Positions 6,848-15,360 of a stretch of 64,000 nucleotides of DNA are shown here, one piece after another. Positions within the stretch are counted from its first letter, which is position 1. Each line of letters begins with the position of its first letter. Location: the NCBI RefSeq assembly GCF_900110105.1, contig NZ_FOCL01000004.1, positions 186,001-250,000 on the forward strand, given 5' to 3'. The DNA is from Mucilaginibacter gossypiicola (GTDB lineage: Bacteria; Bacteroidota; Bacteroidia; Sphingobacteriales; Sphingobacteriaceae). The position numbers were made by a program, and so were the translations under genes. The notes beneath the pieces are model-generated. The model was not told where the DNA came from. It worked only from the letters and a program-made list of their open reading frames with translations, and did no database searches.

Positions 6848-9688
6848 ATGAATCATCTGTTTACCGGTTACAAAACGCTTCAAAAATTAATACTTCCGGC
6901 GCTGTTGCTTTCTGCTACGATATCAAAAGCACAGGTTTTTGGCGGCAACCCGCCATCAATAAAGTGGAAACAGGTAAACACGGCATCTGCAAGGGTGATA
7001 TTCCCGGCCGGTTTGGATTCGGCGGGATTAAGGGTGGCCAATATTGTGCAGCAAATGAACGGTGTTGTAAAGCCTACCATCGGCTTTAAACAAAAACAGA
7101 TCAGTATTGTACTGCAAAACCAAACCATCGTTGCTAACGGTTATGTGGGATTAGCGCCCTTCAGAAGCGAGTTTTATTTAACCCCCGATCAAAATAGTTT
7201 TGAAATAGGCAGCCTTCCATGGCCGCAGCAATTGGCTATCCACGAGTTTAGGCATGTACAGCAGTACAATAATTTTAATGTGGGGCTTTCGCGTTTTCTC
7301 CGCATAATTTTTGGCGAGGGCGGGCAGGCACTGGGTAATGATCTGGCTGTACCTAACTTTTTTTTTGAAGGCGATGCTGTATTTAACGAAACCCTGGTAA
7401 GTGAACAGGGCAGGGGCAGGCTACCATATTTTTTTACCGGTTATCGTGCGTTATGGGCGGCTGATAAAAACTACAGCTATATGAAACTTCGCAACGGCTC
7501 ATACCGTGATTATGTGCCTGATCATTATCCGCTTGGCTATATGATGGTGGCTTATGGGCGCGAAAAATACGGTAGTGAACTGTGGAAAAATGTAACGCAT
7601 GATGCTGCGGCCTATCGTGGCGGGTTTTACCCTTTTCAGTGGGCCGTTAAAAAATATACCGGCGAAAGTTTCAAAACATTTTCAAATAATGGGTTTAGCT
7701 ATTTTAAACAGCAATTTGCCGAAGATAATACCCAACCGGTTACCGAACGAAAGAGACACTTTGACGCCAACCGGGAATACCCGGCGTTTGTGAACGATAG
7801 CACAATTATTTATGCGGAAAGTACCTATGATCATTTACCTGCTTTTGTTGTTAAAACCGGTAATAAGGAAATAAAATTGAGTACCCGTTCCTATTCGTTG
7901 GATAGTTATTTTGACTATAACAACGGTAAAATAGTTTATGCATCCTATCGGCCCGACTTACGCTGGGGCTACCGTAACTACGGCGAATTGATGTTGCTTG
8001 ATACAAAAACAGGACAAGAGCACCGTATCACCTCAAAAGCAAAATACTTTTCACCTGCTTTTAGTCCAGACGGCCAAAGCATTGTTGCGGTACAGGTTGA
8101 TCCCTCCGGAATGAGTAAGCTGCACATCTTAGATACAACAGGGAAGGTACAAAAGGAAATTCCAAACCCCCAGGGGTTGTTTTATACCTATCCTAAGTTT
8201 TATGGTGATGGTAAATTAATTTCGGCTGCCCGTGATAAAGAAGGCAAAATGGGGATAACCCTCACGGATATCGCCACTGGTAAAGCAGATTATTTGACAC
8301 CCCTGAGTTTTCGCCCGATAGGTTTTATCGCCCTGAAAAAAGATACCCTATATTTTACTCAAACCGATGGCAAAAACGACCGCCTGTTTGTGATGATGCC
8401 TGGCAATAAAAGTGTTTATGAAATGCTGCCTACCGGTAATTATACAGGTTTAGGTTATTATCAACCGGCAATAAGTGATAATAAACTGGCCTGGGTTGGT
8501 TTTACTGCTGATGGCTATCAGGTTAACCAGGCAAATAAAAAAGATTTGAAATGGATAGCTGCCGGAGGCGATTACGCACGTTACCTGCCCGATTTGGGTA
8601 TCACGGCACTAAAAAAAGACTCGGCTGCCAATATAGTTGCCGAAATAACCAATAAACCTTTGCCGGTCACCAATTATTCAAAAGCGCATGGACTGTTTAA
8701 CTTCCATAGTATCATTCCTAATATCAGCGATCCTAATTATTCGTTCGCTATCACGGGGGAGAATGTGTTGAATACCTTCCAATCCGAACTGTCTTTTGAT
8801 TACAATACCAACGAGGGGTATAAGCAATTCGGTTTCGATGCCATTTATGGCGCTTTGTTCCCCTATATTTCGGCCGGGGCCGATTATACGCTCGACAGGC
8901 GGAGCTTTTATAAAGGACAATATGTTTACTGGAACGAAACCGCCGTTCACGGTGGTTTACGTGTGCCATTAAATTTTAGCGAAGGCAAGCGTTTTACCAG
9001 CCTTACCTTCGGAAGTGATTTGTACTTTAACAGTATTAACTTTCAGCAAGCTTACAAAAGCAGTTTTGCAGATAGATCATACAGTTACCTGAATAACTAT
9101 CTTAGCTTCAGCAATCAAACCCAGCAGGCACAGAAAAACATCTATCCACGGTTTGCGCAAAGTATAGGCCTCAATTATAAATCGGCAGTTTCCGGCTCGG
9201 GAGCAACACAGTTTTTAGCTACAGGAAGCTTTTATTTTCCCGGTTTGTTTGTGAACCACAACTTTGTGATCAGCCTGGCGCATCAGCAAAAAGGCAAAGA
9301 TAATGTGATCAGTTTTTCCAATGATTTTCCATTTTCCAAAGGTTACACAGCCGAAAACCTGGATAACATGAACAAGGTAGGTTTAACCTATCATTTACCA
9401 ATAGCTTATCCTGATGCCGGTTTTGGTAATTTATTTTACCTGTTACGGCTGCGCGGGGCATTGTTTTTTGATTATACCCATGCCAAGGCCTCTAACTTTT
9501 TTACCGACGGGAGCAGCTTTAAGCAAAATTTCAGGTCGGCCGGAGGTACGCTGTATTTTGATACTAAATTCTTTAACCAGAATAGCATCACATTCGGTAT
9601 CAGGTACAGCAGGCTGCTGGATGATGACTTTTTTGGCGGAACTGGCCGCAACAGAATAGAACTGGTTTTGCCGGTTACGTTTTTTTAG
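6848..9688 (+). CDS. outer-membrane barrel protein with TolB-like propeller and N-terminal HExxH domain
   Basis: The 946-residue protein has a signal peptide ending SKAQ. Residues 40-300 resemble a gluzincin-type metallopeptidase domain: HEFRH at 132-136 and a downstream FFEGDAVFNE whose Glu174 could be the third zinc ligand. Residues 330-620 carry WD40/TolB-like blades (FSPAFSPDGQSIVAVQ is a clear one). From about 640 to the end, alternating aromatic strands ending in ELVLPVTFF look like an outer-membrane beta barrel. Similar proteins in Bacteroidota are annotated only as hypothetical or TolB-like. The ATG at 6848 directly precedes the signal peptide; the earlier frame start at 6794 is unlikely. 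Single gene; function unknown, possibly a surface protease (inference). Confidence 0.75.
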   Translation: MNHLFTGYKTLQKLILPALLLSATISKAQVFGGNPPSIKWKQVNTASARVIFPAGLDSAGLRVANIVQQMNGVVKPTIGFKQKQISIVLQNQTIVANGYVGLAPFRSEFYLTPDQNSFEIGSLPWPQQLAIHEFRHVQQYNNFNVGLSRFLRIIFGEGGQALGNDLAVPNFFFEGDAVFNETLVSEQGRGRLPYFFTGYRALWAADKNYSYMKLRNGSYRDYVPDHYPLGYMMVAYGREKYGSELWKNVTHDAAAYRGGFYPFQWAVKKYTGESFKTFSNNGFSYFKQQFAEDNTQPVTERKRHFDANREYPAFVNDSTIIYAESTYDHLPAFVVKTGNKEIKLSTRSYSLDSYFDYNNGKIVYASYRPDLRWGYRNYGELMLLDTKTGQEHRITSKAKYFSPAFSPDGQSIVAVQVDPSGMSKLHILDTTGKVQKEIPNPQGLFYTYPKFYGDGKLISAARDKEGKMGITLTDIATGKADYLTPLSFRPIGFIALKKDTLYFTQTDGKNDRLFVMMPGNKSVYEMLPTGNYTGLGYYQPAISDNKLAWVGFTADGYQVNQANKKDLKWIAAGGDYARYLPDLGITALKKDSAANIVAEITNKPLPVTNYSKAHGLFNFHSIIPNISDPNYSFAITGENVLNTFQSELSFDYNTNEGYKQFGFDAIYGALFPYISAGADYTLDRRSFYKGQYVYWNETAVHGGLRVPLNFSEGKRFTSLTFGSDLYFNSINFQQAYKSSFADRSYSYLNNYLSFSNQTQQAQKNIYPRFAQSIGLNYKSAVSGSGATQFLATGSFYFPGLFVNHNFVISLAHQQKGKDNVISFSNDFPFSKGYTAENLDNMNKVGLTYHLPIAYPDAGFGNLFYLLRLRGALFFDYTHAKASNFFTDGSSFKQNFRSAGGTLYFDTKFFNQNSITFGIRYSRLLDDDFFGGTGRNRIELVLPVTFF

Positions 9689-9705
9689 AAGTAGCCTAAA
9701 AAAAC

Positions 9706-10002
9706 GTCATTGCGAATAACCACCAGGGAAGCCCTGGAAAAAATCGTGATGGCGTGTAAATATGTTTTAGAGATAGTACGCTGGGTTGCGTTAGGGATGG
9801 GAGCGGATACCGGCCTGTGGCTAAGGCCCGTGTAGTATGAGCGTACAGCCCGGGCCGAAGGCAACGCCCATGTTATAAAATCGATCAAAAAACAATGTTA
9901 ATAATCAATAACTTACAGTTAAGTTATTATAAGGAACGAAGCAATACCCTACATACAGAGCCACTTTGTATAGTTTGCGATTGCTTCGTTCCTCGCAATG
10001 AC
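9706..10002. repeat. composite intergenic repeat: family A ends with a family B element inside
   Basis: The outer ends are GTCATTGCGAA (9706-9716) and CCTCGCAATGAC (9991-10002), the same ends as four other family A elements in the window. The right half contains a palindrome with AGGAACGAAGCAAT pairing with ATTGCTTCGTTCCT. Between the ends, 9802-9870 holds a copy of an unrelated repeat (family B, second copy at 37529-37600). No coding capacity. It fills nearly all of the 345-nt space between the barrel gene and cutC. Confidence 0.75.
9802..9870 (+). repeat. family B repeat, copy 1
   Basis: Contains AGCGGATACCGGCC (9802-9815) and a 36-nt block (9835-9870) that matches 37565-37600 at 33 of 36 positions. 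Same orientation as copy 2. GC-rich and able to fold; not protein coding. Confidence 0.75.
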
Positions 10003-10033
10003 GACTTTTATATTGCAACGTTTTAAAAACGCT

Positions 10034-10780
10034 TCAACTATTCGCCAGTCTGATCAGTTCCTTAACCCGGTCAACCCCGGTAACATCAATGCTATATTCA
10101 TCGCCAGCTTCGGCGCTCATCATGATACTTTCGTTATGAAACTTCATTTTACTGGCAACCTTGATCCTTGCCGATGAGTGAACTTCTTTTACCCCGGTAA
10201 AATGGATCAGGTCGGCAACATTGGCTTCACTTACGCCGCTGCCTGGCATAATGCTTATACGGCCGGCCGCTTGTTCAACAAGGCGGTTTAAATTACTGGC
10301 ACCTTCAATAGCAGTGCTTTTACCTCCCGAGGTAAGCACGCGTTCGCAGCCCATTTCAATAATTTCTTCAAGGGCTTTATGCTGATCGGCACACATATCG
10401 AAAGCCCGGTGGAATGTAACGCCAAGGCCCCATTGCCGGGCAAGGCGCACCATTTCAGTACAGCGTTCTATATCAATGTTACCATCTTCGTTGAGAATAC
10501 CTATCACAACGCCATCGCAGCCGGCATCAATACAATACCTGATATCGGCCATCATAAGCTTGTACTCCATATCATTGTACAAAAAGTCGCCGCCGCGCGG
10601 ACGGATCAGTACATAAAGCTTGATATGGAGCAGGCTGCGGGCCATTAATATGGTACCGTGCGATGGGGTGGTGCCACCTTCTTTTAAATTTTCGCAAAGT
10701 TCAACACGCACAGCGCCCCCTTCCTGGGCCGCCAGGGCCGATGTTACCGAATTAGCACAAACTTCGAGCGATACCTGCAT
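10034..10780 (-). CDS. cutC: CutC family protein (copper homeostasis family)
   Basis: The 248-residue TIM-barrel protein starts MQVSLEVCANSVTSALAAQE, followed by GGAVRVELCENLKEGGTTPS, the family's hallmark region. IRPRGGDFLYND and the GCDGVVIGIL, VTFHRAFDM and LTSGGKSTA segments follow in the expected order. The family was named for copper tolerance, but its biochemical role is unsettled. Length is that of the E. coli protein. Upstream of the start lies an inverted repeat (10791-10880) shared with the asparaginase gene, which probably forms a separate or co-transcribed unit. Confidence 0.92.
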   Translation of the reverse strand: MQVSLEVCANSVTSALAAQEGGAVRVELCENLKEGGTTPSHGTILMARSLLHIKLYVLIRPRGGDFLYNDMEYKLMMADIRYCIDAGCDGVVIGILNEDGNIDIERCTEMVRLARQWGLGVTFHRAFDMCADQHKALEEIIEMGCERVLTSGGKSTAIEGASNLNRLVEQAAGRISIMPGSGVSEANVADLIHFTGVKEVHSSARIKVASKMKFHNESIMMSAEAGDEYSIDVTGVDRVKELIRLANS

Positions 10781-10790
10781 GTTCTTTTGA

Positions 10791-10880
10791 GTCCATAGGC
10801 TATGGTCGATAGTCCATAGCCTGCTGTATTTTAATTAAATATAATATTAAACCATGAACTATCGACTATGCTCCACGGAC
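10791..10880. repeat. imperfect inverted repeat between cutC and the asparaginase gene
   Basis: The left arm begins GTCCATAGGCTATGGTCGAT and the right arm ends CTATGCTCCACGGAC; the core GTCGATAG pairs with CTATCGAC. It is built from degenerate copies of TAGTCCATAG-like words, one of several word-repeat types in this genome. It lies 7 nt before the asparaginase stop (minus strand) and may fold in RNA. Confidence 0.6.
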
Positions 10881-10887
10881 TAATTAC

Positions 10888-11898
10888 TTACTTGTAATAA
10901 CTTTTTCCCGGAATTAACAGATCCTGTTGCTGCGCATTACAAACAGCATATGAAAAGCCGCTTTGTATAGCGTAAGCACCATATTCGCCCTTTTTATTAA
11001 TAGCTAAAAAGCCAACCTGGATCTTTTTGGCTATTTCCGGTTTCTTTTTGATAATGCGGTTTACAGCTTCTTTGCAGGCATCCTCGGGCGATAATCCCTG
11101 GCGCATCAATTCAACCACCAAAAAGCTGCCCACGTTGCGGATCACCTCTTCGCCAACACCTGTTGACGTTGCCCCGCCAACTTCATTATCTACATAAAGG
11201 CCTGCACCTATAATAGGGCTATCGCCCACGCGGCCATGTAATTTAAAAGCCATGCCACTGGTGGTGCAGCCACCGGAGATATTGCCTTTAGCGTCAATAG
11301 CCAGCATACCAATGGTGTCATGATTGTATTTATTACCTGGTTTGCCGCCGTTTTCTATATTCATAACGGGGCTGTACTGAGCTTTTTTAAGCCATTCTTT
11401 CCAGATTTTTTCAGTTTCCGGAGTTAGCAGCTTTTCTTTTTTCATTCCCTGTTCAACCGCAAACTGGGTTGCACCTTCGCCAACCAGCATTACGTGAGGG
11501 GTTTTTTCCATCACCAAACGGGCTACTGAAATAGGGTGGGCTATATTTTCCATAGCAGCTACCGACCCGCAGTTGCCAAACTCATCCATAATGCATGAAT
11601 CGAGCGTTACGTGGCCATCACGATCAGGCAGGCCGCTGCGGCCTACAGTATGATTGCTGATATCTTCGGCTTCGGGAATGCGTGCTCCGGCTTCAATGGC
11701 ATCGAGGGCACGGCCGCCGGCCGATAATACTTTCCAGGCACCTTTGTTGGCAATAATGCCAAAATCCCAGGTTGAGATAACGATAGGATAACCGCCTTCT
11801 GGTTTAGAAATGACAGTTTTTGCTATAGCAGATTTAGAAATGGCTGCAAATGAAGCACCTGCAGCAGATAATTTGATGAACTTACGGCGGTTGTACAT
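10888..11898 (-). CDS. N4-(beta-N-acetylglucosaminyl)-L-asparaginase / isoaspartyl peptidase (Ntn hydrolase)
   Basis: The N-terminus MYNRRKFIKLSAAGASFAAI is a Tat-type signal (RRKFIK), so the enzyme is exported folded. The rest is family T2: NHDTIGMLAIDAKGNISGG carries the self-cleavage site before Thr195, the N-terminal nucleophile of the mature beta subunit. RVGDSPIIGAGLYVD and GGATSTGVGEEVIRN are the substrate-binding loops. It removes Asn-linked GlcNAc or cleaves beta-aspartyl peptides; this and its Tat signal resemble flavobacterial glycosylasparaginase. Length 336 is normal. It precedes cutC in the same direction. Confidence 0.92.
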   Translation of the reverse strand: MYNRRKFIKLSAAGASFAAISKSAIAKTVISKPEGGYPIVISTWDFGIIANKGAWKVLSAGGRALDAIEAGARIPEAEDISNHTVGRSGLPDRDGHVTLDSCIMDEFGNCGSVAAMENIAHPISVARLVMEKTPHVMLVGEGATQFAVEQGMKKEKLLTPETEKIWKEWLKKAQYSPVMNIENGGKPGNKYNHDTIGMLAIDAKGNISGGCTTSGMAFKLHGRVGDSPIIGAGLYVDNEVGGATSTGVGEEVIRNVGSFLVVELMRQGLSPEDACKEAVNRIIKKKPEIAKKIQVGFLAINKKGEYGAYAIQSGFSYAVCNAQQQDLLIPGKSYYK

Positions 11899-11925
11899 AC
11901 CGCTAATATATAAAAAACAGTATTA

Positions 11926-12035
11926 AGTCATAAGTTCTAAGTCTGGAGTCTGAAGTCGTAAGTCTTGAGTGCTGAGTCAAGATCCTATTTGGTTATAAAA
12001 ATGAAGACTTTTAACTCGCAGCTTAAGACTTCCGG
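11926..12035. repeat. degenerate word repeat (AAGTCTTAAGTC type)
   Basis: The intergenic stretch consists of loosely repeated units such as AAGTCATAAG, AAGTCTGGAGTC, AAGTCGTAAGTC and GAGTCAAG, with an inverted part at 12004-12032 (AAGACTTTTAACTC and TTAAGACTT). No coding potential. Lies between two minus-strand genes. Confidence 0.55.
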
Positions 12036-12048
12036 TCTCGAAAAAAAA

Positions 12049-12489
12049 TCATTCAAAATCGCGCTGGCAATTAAAACAATGCCATGCTTTGCGGCTGTAA
12101 AAAGGGAAGATCATCAGCAAAAATGATACGATGGCGGTAAACCAGTGAACCCTTTTTTCGGTTGCAGAGCCATATCGTACATTGGTTGAGCCGCAGTACG
12201 GACATATAACGGCATTAAGTGTTTCATCATCTATTTCAATATGGTCCTGGTCATGAAGATCGCCTTCGGCGGCTAAAATCTCGCGGCATCGTTCAAGGTC
12301 GCGTTCAAAAATTTTAAGTTTAATACCACCTACTGCCTGGTTGTAAAGCGGGTTTGAACCTATGGTATTTTCGTCGGCAATGAAGCAGGGAATGCCATAA
12401 CCTTCCAGTTTGGTTCGGATGATATGTGCAAGCATCACATCATAATAAGTTTCAAATGTTATGATCTTCTCTTCGGGTTGAACGGCCAT
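12049..12489 (-). CDS. DUF2007 domain protein with zinc-ribbon tail
   Basis: Residues 8-80 match DUF2007 (ITFETYYDVMLAHIIRTKLE, GIPCFIADEN, NQAVGGIKLKIFERD), a putative signal-transduction ferredoxin-like domain. Then come a Cys4 ribbon (VICPYCGSTNVRYG ... HCFNCQRDFE) and, between the two knuckles, one hydrophobic segment (FTAIVSFLLMIFPFYS) likely to be a membrane helix. The ATG at 12489 is chosen over a TTG at 12510. It diverges from the WYL regulator gene at 12543, so the two share a 53-nt promoter region. Confidence 0.82.
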   Translation of the reverse strand: MAVQPEEKIITFETYYDVMLAHIIRTKLEGYGIPCFIADENTIGSNPLYNQAVGGIKLKIFERDLERCREILAAEGDLHDQDHIEIDDETLNAVICPYCGSTNVRYGSATEKRVHWFTAIVSFLLMIFPFYSRKAWHCFNCQRDFE

Positions 12490-12542
12490 ATGTAGATAAA
12501 TATTAATCAAAGGTAAATTGTTTTTTATTTAATTTGGACGCC

Positions 12543-13490
12543 ATGAACCGCATCGACCGAATATCAGCAATTTTGATCCAACTACAATCACGCAGGGTGG
12601 TAAAGGCCGGTGATATAGCCGATAGGTTCAACATTAGTCTGCGTACTGTTTACCGCGATATCAAAACCCTTGAAGAAGCAGGCATTCCCCTTATAGGCGA
12701 AGCAGGTGTTGGTTACTCTATAATGGATGGCTACCGCCTCCCTCCGGTTATGTTTACCCGCGAAGAAGCCACCGCTTTTTTAACTGCCGAAAAGTTTGTT
12801 GAAAAGCTTACCGATACCTCAACCATGGCGCAGTATCAGTCGGCTATGTACAAGGTAAGGGCTATCCTTAAATCGTCGGAAAAGGATGCTTTGGAAAACC
12901 TGGACGGGAGCATTGAAGTATTGAAAAGCCACAGTCAAAAAAGGGCCGGAAGTACCGATCATATCCAAACCATACTGGATTGTATCGTGTGTAAAAAGAT
13001 CATGAGCATCGATTATTTTGCTGCCCATTCGCAGGAAAATACCAAACGGGAAGTTGAGCCGGTAGGCGTTTTTTTCCTGGATAGTTTCTGGCACCTGATA
13101 GCTTACTGCCGCCTCCGTAATGATTACCGCGATTTTAGGTTAGATCGTATCAAAAAGCTTGCGGTAACGGATAAAAGTTATGTTAATAGCAAACACCCTA
13201 CGCTAAAAGATTACATTGATAAAATGGCCTGCGAAAAGCAGCTTGAGCAGGTGGTGATCAAAGTTGATAAGGAGATTCACAGCTATTTGGATCATCAAAA
13301 ATATTACGGTGGTTTTGTGTCGGAAAAAACTATCGGCAATAAAATTGAGATGACTTTCCTTACCATGTCCATCGAAGGCTTTGCCCGCTGGTACATGACC
13401 TTTGGCGACCGTGCTGAGATCATCAAACCAGACACTCTTTTGCATCGTGTACGGGAGATCACAGCAACCATCTCCCAAAAAATAAATTAA
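12543..13490 (+). CDS. YafY/WYL-type transcriptional regulator
   Basis: The N-terminal HTH_11 domain reads RIDRISAILIQLQSRRVVKA then DIADRFNISLRTVYRDIKTL, a winged helix typical of DeoR/YafY regulators. The middle and C-terminal part is a WYL ligand-binding domain (IDYFAAHSQENTKREVEPVG, FWHLIAYCRLRNDYRDFRLD) followed by the WCX extension. WYL regulators respond to small nucleic-acid ligands or metabolites. It is the first gene of a plus-strand group with EVE, SRPBCC and GyrI-like genes, which it may control (inference). The ATG at 12543 is preferred to the TTG at 12534. Confidence 0.9.
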   Translation: MNRIDRISAILIQLQSRRVVKAGDIADRFNISLRTVYRDIKTLEEAGIPLIGEAGVGYSIMDGYRLPPVMFTREEATAFLTAEKFVEKLTDTSTMAQYQSAMYKVRAILKSSEKDALENLDGSIEVLKSHSQKRAGSTDHIQTILDCIVCKKIMSIDYFAAHSQENTKREVEPVGVFFLDSFWHLIAYCRLRNDYRDFRLDRIKKLAVTDKSYVNSKHPTLKDYIDKMACEKQLEQVVIKVDKEIHSYLDHQKYYGGFVSEKTIGNKIEMTFLTMSIEGFARWYMTFGDRAEIIKPDTLLHRVREITATISQKIN

Positions 13491-13612
13491 TTTCTTTTCT
13501 TTTTTTCCTGCTGACATAAGGCTGTCACCAGCGCATTGTTACTTTGTTTCATCATAGCAAGGACGGGGCTTTTATTGGTCGTGTTTTTGCGGGTAATTTA
13601 AACCATACACTT

Positions 13613-14068
13613 ATGAAACATTGGATAATAGTAGTATCAAAAGATCACATTAGCCGGGGTATTTCCGGGGGCTTTATTCAGGCTAATCATGGCAAGCTTG
13701 CACCGCTTAAACGTATGGCAGTTGGTGACTGGGTAGCGGTGTATTCACCTAAGCAAAAAATGAATGGTGATACGCCTTTACAAGCTTTTACAGCCATTGG
13801 CCAGGTGCGGGATGAAGATATTTATCAAAAGCAAATGGCTATTGATTTTACTCCTTACAGGCGTAATGTAAATTACTATGAATGCATGGAGGCTCCTATA
13901 GCCCCGATGATTAACGAGCTCGATTTTATCAGCAATAAAAAGGCATGGGGATACAACTTCAGGTTTGGTTTTTTTGAAGTTCCCGGCACCGATTTTGAGA
14001 AGATAAAAGAGCAGATGATAACTGAAGATAAACCACTACTAAATAAAGCTACATTATGGAAAAACTAA
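13613..14068 (+). CDS. EVE domain protein
   Basis: The 151-residue protein starts MKHWIIVVSKDHISRGI and continues GGFIQANHGKLAPLKRMAVG and DWVAVYSPKQKMNGDTPLQA, the typical EVE/PUA-like layout; GYNFRFGFFEVP is the C-terminal strand pair. EVE domains are related to YTH and ASCH and bind modified bases in DNA or RNA. This subgroup is a stand-alone EVE protein. The ATG at 13613 is the start because the extra 23 upstream residues in frame have no pattern. The gene overlaps the next by 13 nt, so translation is coupled. Confidence 0.85.
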   Translation: MKHWIIVVSKDHISRGISGGFIQANHGKLAPLKRMAVGDWVAVYSPKQKMNGDTPLQAFTAIGQVRDEDIYQKQMAIDFTPYRRNVNYYECMEAPIAPMINELDFISNKKAWGYNFRFGFFEVPGTDFEKIKEQMITEDKPLLNKATLWKN

Positions 14069-14478
14069 CAGTAAACGTACAGGTGAAATTTAAAGCGCCG
14101 ATGGCTAAAGTTTGGCAGGGATTAACCGATCCGGCCATGGTAAAAGAATACTTTTTTGGCACTAATCTGGAGTCGAGCTGGAGGGTAGGGGAGCCAATTA
14201 AATTCAGCGGGGAATGGAACGGACATAAATACGAGGACCACGGGACTATCCTGGATATTGATCCCGGGACATTTGTAAAATACAGCTACTGGAGTAGCAT
14301 GAGCGGTACCGAAGATAAGCCCGAAAACTATGCCAACATCACCTATAACTTAACCGAAAATAATGGGGAAACTGAACTTACCATTACCCAGGATAATGTA
14401 AAAAACGAAGAAGCTAAGGCGCATTCCGAACAAAACTGGAAGGGCATTTTTGAAGAGTTAAGAAAACTGATAGAGTAG
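14056..14478 (+). CDS. SRPBCC (AHSA1-like) domain protein
   Basis: The 140-residue START/Bet v1-like protein has the AHSA1 opening (VNVQVKFKAPMAKVWQGLTD, MVKEYFFG) and the closing helix HSEQNWKGIFEELRKLI. These proteins bind hydrophobic ligands or act on Hsp90; the AHSA1 family name does not fix the function here. It overlaps the EVE gene by 13 nt and is followed after 94 nt by the GyrI-like gene. Confidence 0.85.
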   Translation: MEKLTVNVQVKFKAPMAKVWQGLTDPAMVKEYFFGTNLESSWRVGEPIKFSGEWNGHKYEDHGTILDIDPGTFVKYSYWSSMSGTEDKPENYANITYNLTENNGETELTITQDNVKNEEAKAHSEQNWKGIFEELRKLIE

Positions 14479-14572
14479 CTACTATAGTAAACTAATAATT
14501 TATATAATCATTATAATTATTTGTTTAAAAGTTAATTATATATCAATATAACAAATAGTAATAGCTGCCGTC

Positions 14573-15028
14573 ATGGATAAAATAATAATAAAAGGCTTCT
14601 TTTTAGTGGGAATTTCGGTACGCACCACAAATCAAAATGGACAAGCGATGAAAGATATAGCGGGGCTTTGGAATTGGTTTATGAGCGAGCATGTTTTACA
14701 GCAGGTGGTAAACCGCTTAAGCGATGATATTTACTGTGTTTACACCGATTATGAAAGTGATAAGGACGGCTATTACACCGCGGTACTTGGGTGTAGGGTT
14801 GCTACTAAAGATAATATCCCTGAAGGCTTGATTTGCATTACTGTGCCGCCCGGAAGTTATAACCGGTATATAGCTAAAGGTGCACTACCACAGGCTGTGG
14901 GCGAAACCTGGCACCAGATTTGGACGAGTGATATCGACAGACGATATATGGCCGACTTCGACGTTTACGGAGAAAGATCGCAAAATGCTGATAGTGCAGA
15001 GGTTGAGGTTTTTGTTGGGGTGAATTGA
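14573..15028 (+). CDS. GyrI-like / effector-binding domain protein
   Basis: A single SOUL/GyrI-like ligand-binding domain of 151 residues: FLVGISVRTTNQNGQAMKDI, then YCVYTDYESDKDGYYTAVLG, PEGLICITVPPGSYNRYIAK, and WHQIWTSDIDRRYMADFDVY with the AraC-effector-binding signature, ending VEVFVGVN. There is no DNA-binding domain, so it may sequester a small hydrophobic or cationic drug-like molecule. The upstream WYL regulator is a likely controller of the group (inference). Confidence 0.82.
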   Translation: MDKIIIKGFFLVGISVRTTNQNGQAMKDIAGLWNWFMSEHVLQQVVNRLSDDIYCVYTDYESDKDGYYTAVLGCRVATKDNIPEGLICITVPPGSYNRYIAKGALPQAVGETWHQIWTSDIDRRYMADFDVYGERSQNADSAEVEVFVGVN

Positions 15029-15360
15029 TGATATTACAACCGCGTTATTGCGAGGCACAAAGCAATCCCTTTTTCTGGCGCAAGTCTTGTGTGGTGGGTA
15101 ATGTAGGGTGGATGACTTGTGCCTTCTGGTAAACCTATTTTAGGACGATACAGAGTCACAAGTCAAGAGGTCTTGCATATTATAGAAGATTCTTCGCTGT
15201 CGCTCAGAATGACGAGGTTTTTGCCCCATTAAAGGAAGACTTACGAAGTTTTTAAAACTTCGTAAGTCTGGATTCTGCAGCAGAAAGGGCGAATTAGCTA
15301 TTGTGTTTTCCCCTCCAGAAAATTCTGTAAATCTTTGAATTCTGTAAATATTGATTTGGA
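15029..15360. repeat. gene-free stretch made of three repeat types
   Basis: Family A copy at 15044-15217 (left end GTTATTGCGAGGC, right end TCGCTCAGAATGACG), a 29-nt palindrome at 15239-15267 (family C), and a short AATTCTGTAAAT-type repeat near 15315-15350. No protein gene fits. Lies between the convergent GyrI-like gene and dihydroorotase gene. Confidence 0.65.
15239..15267. repeat. palindrome, family C copy 1
   Basis: ACTTACGAAGTTT pairs with AAACTTCGTAAGT around three bases. The same core recurs at 16761-16789. Confidence 0.8.

Noticed and set aside
9685..9888. Minus-strand 67-codon ORF after the barrel gene
   Set aside because: It lies within the composite repeat 9706-10002 and has no coding pattern.
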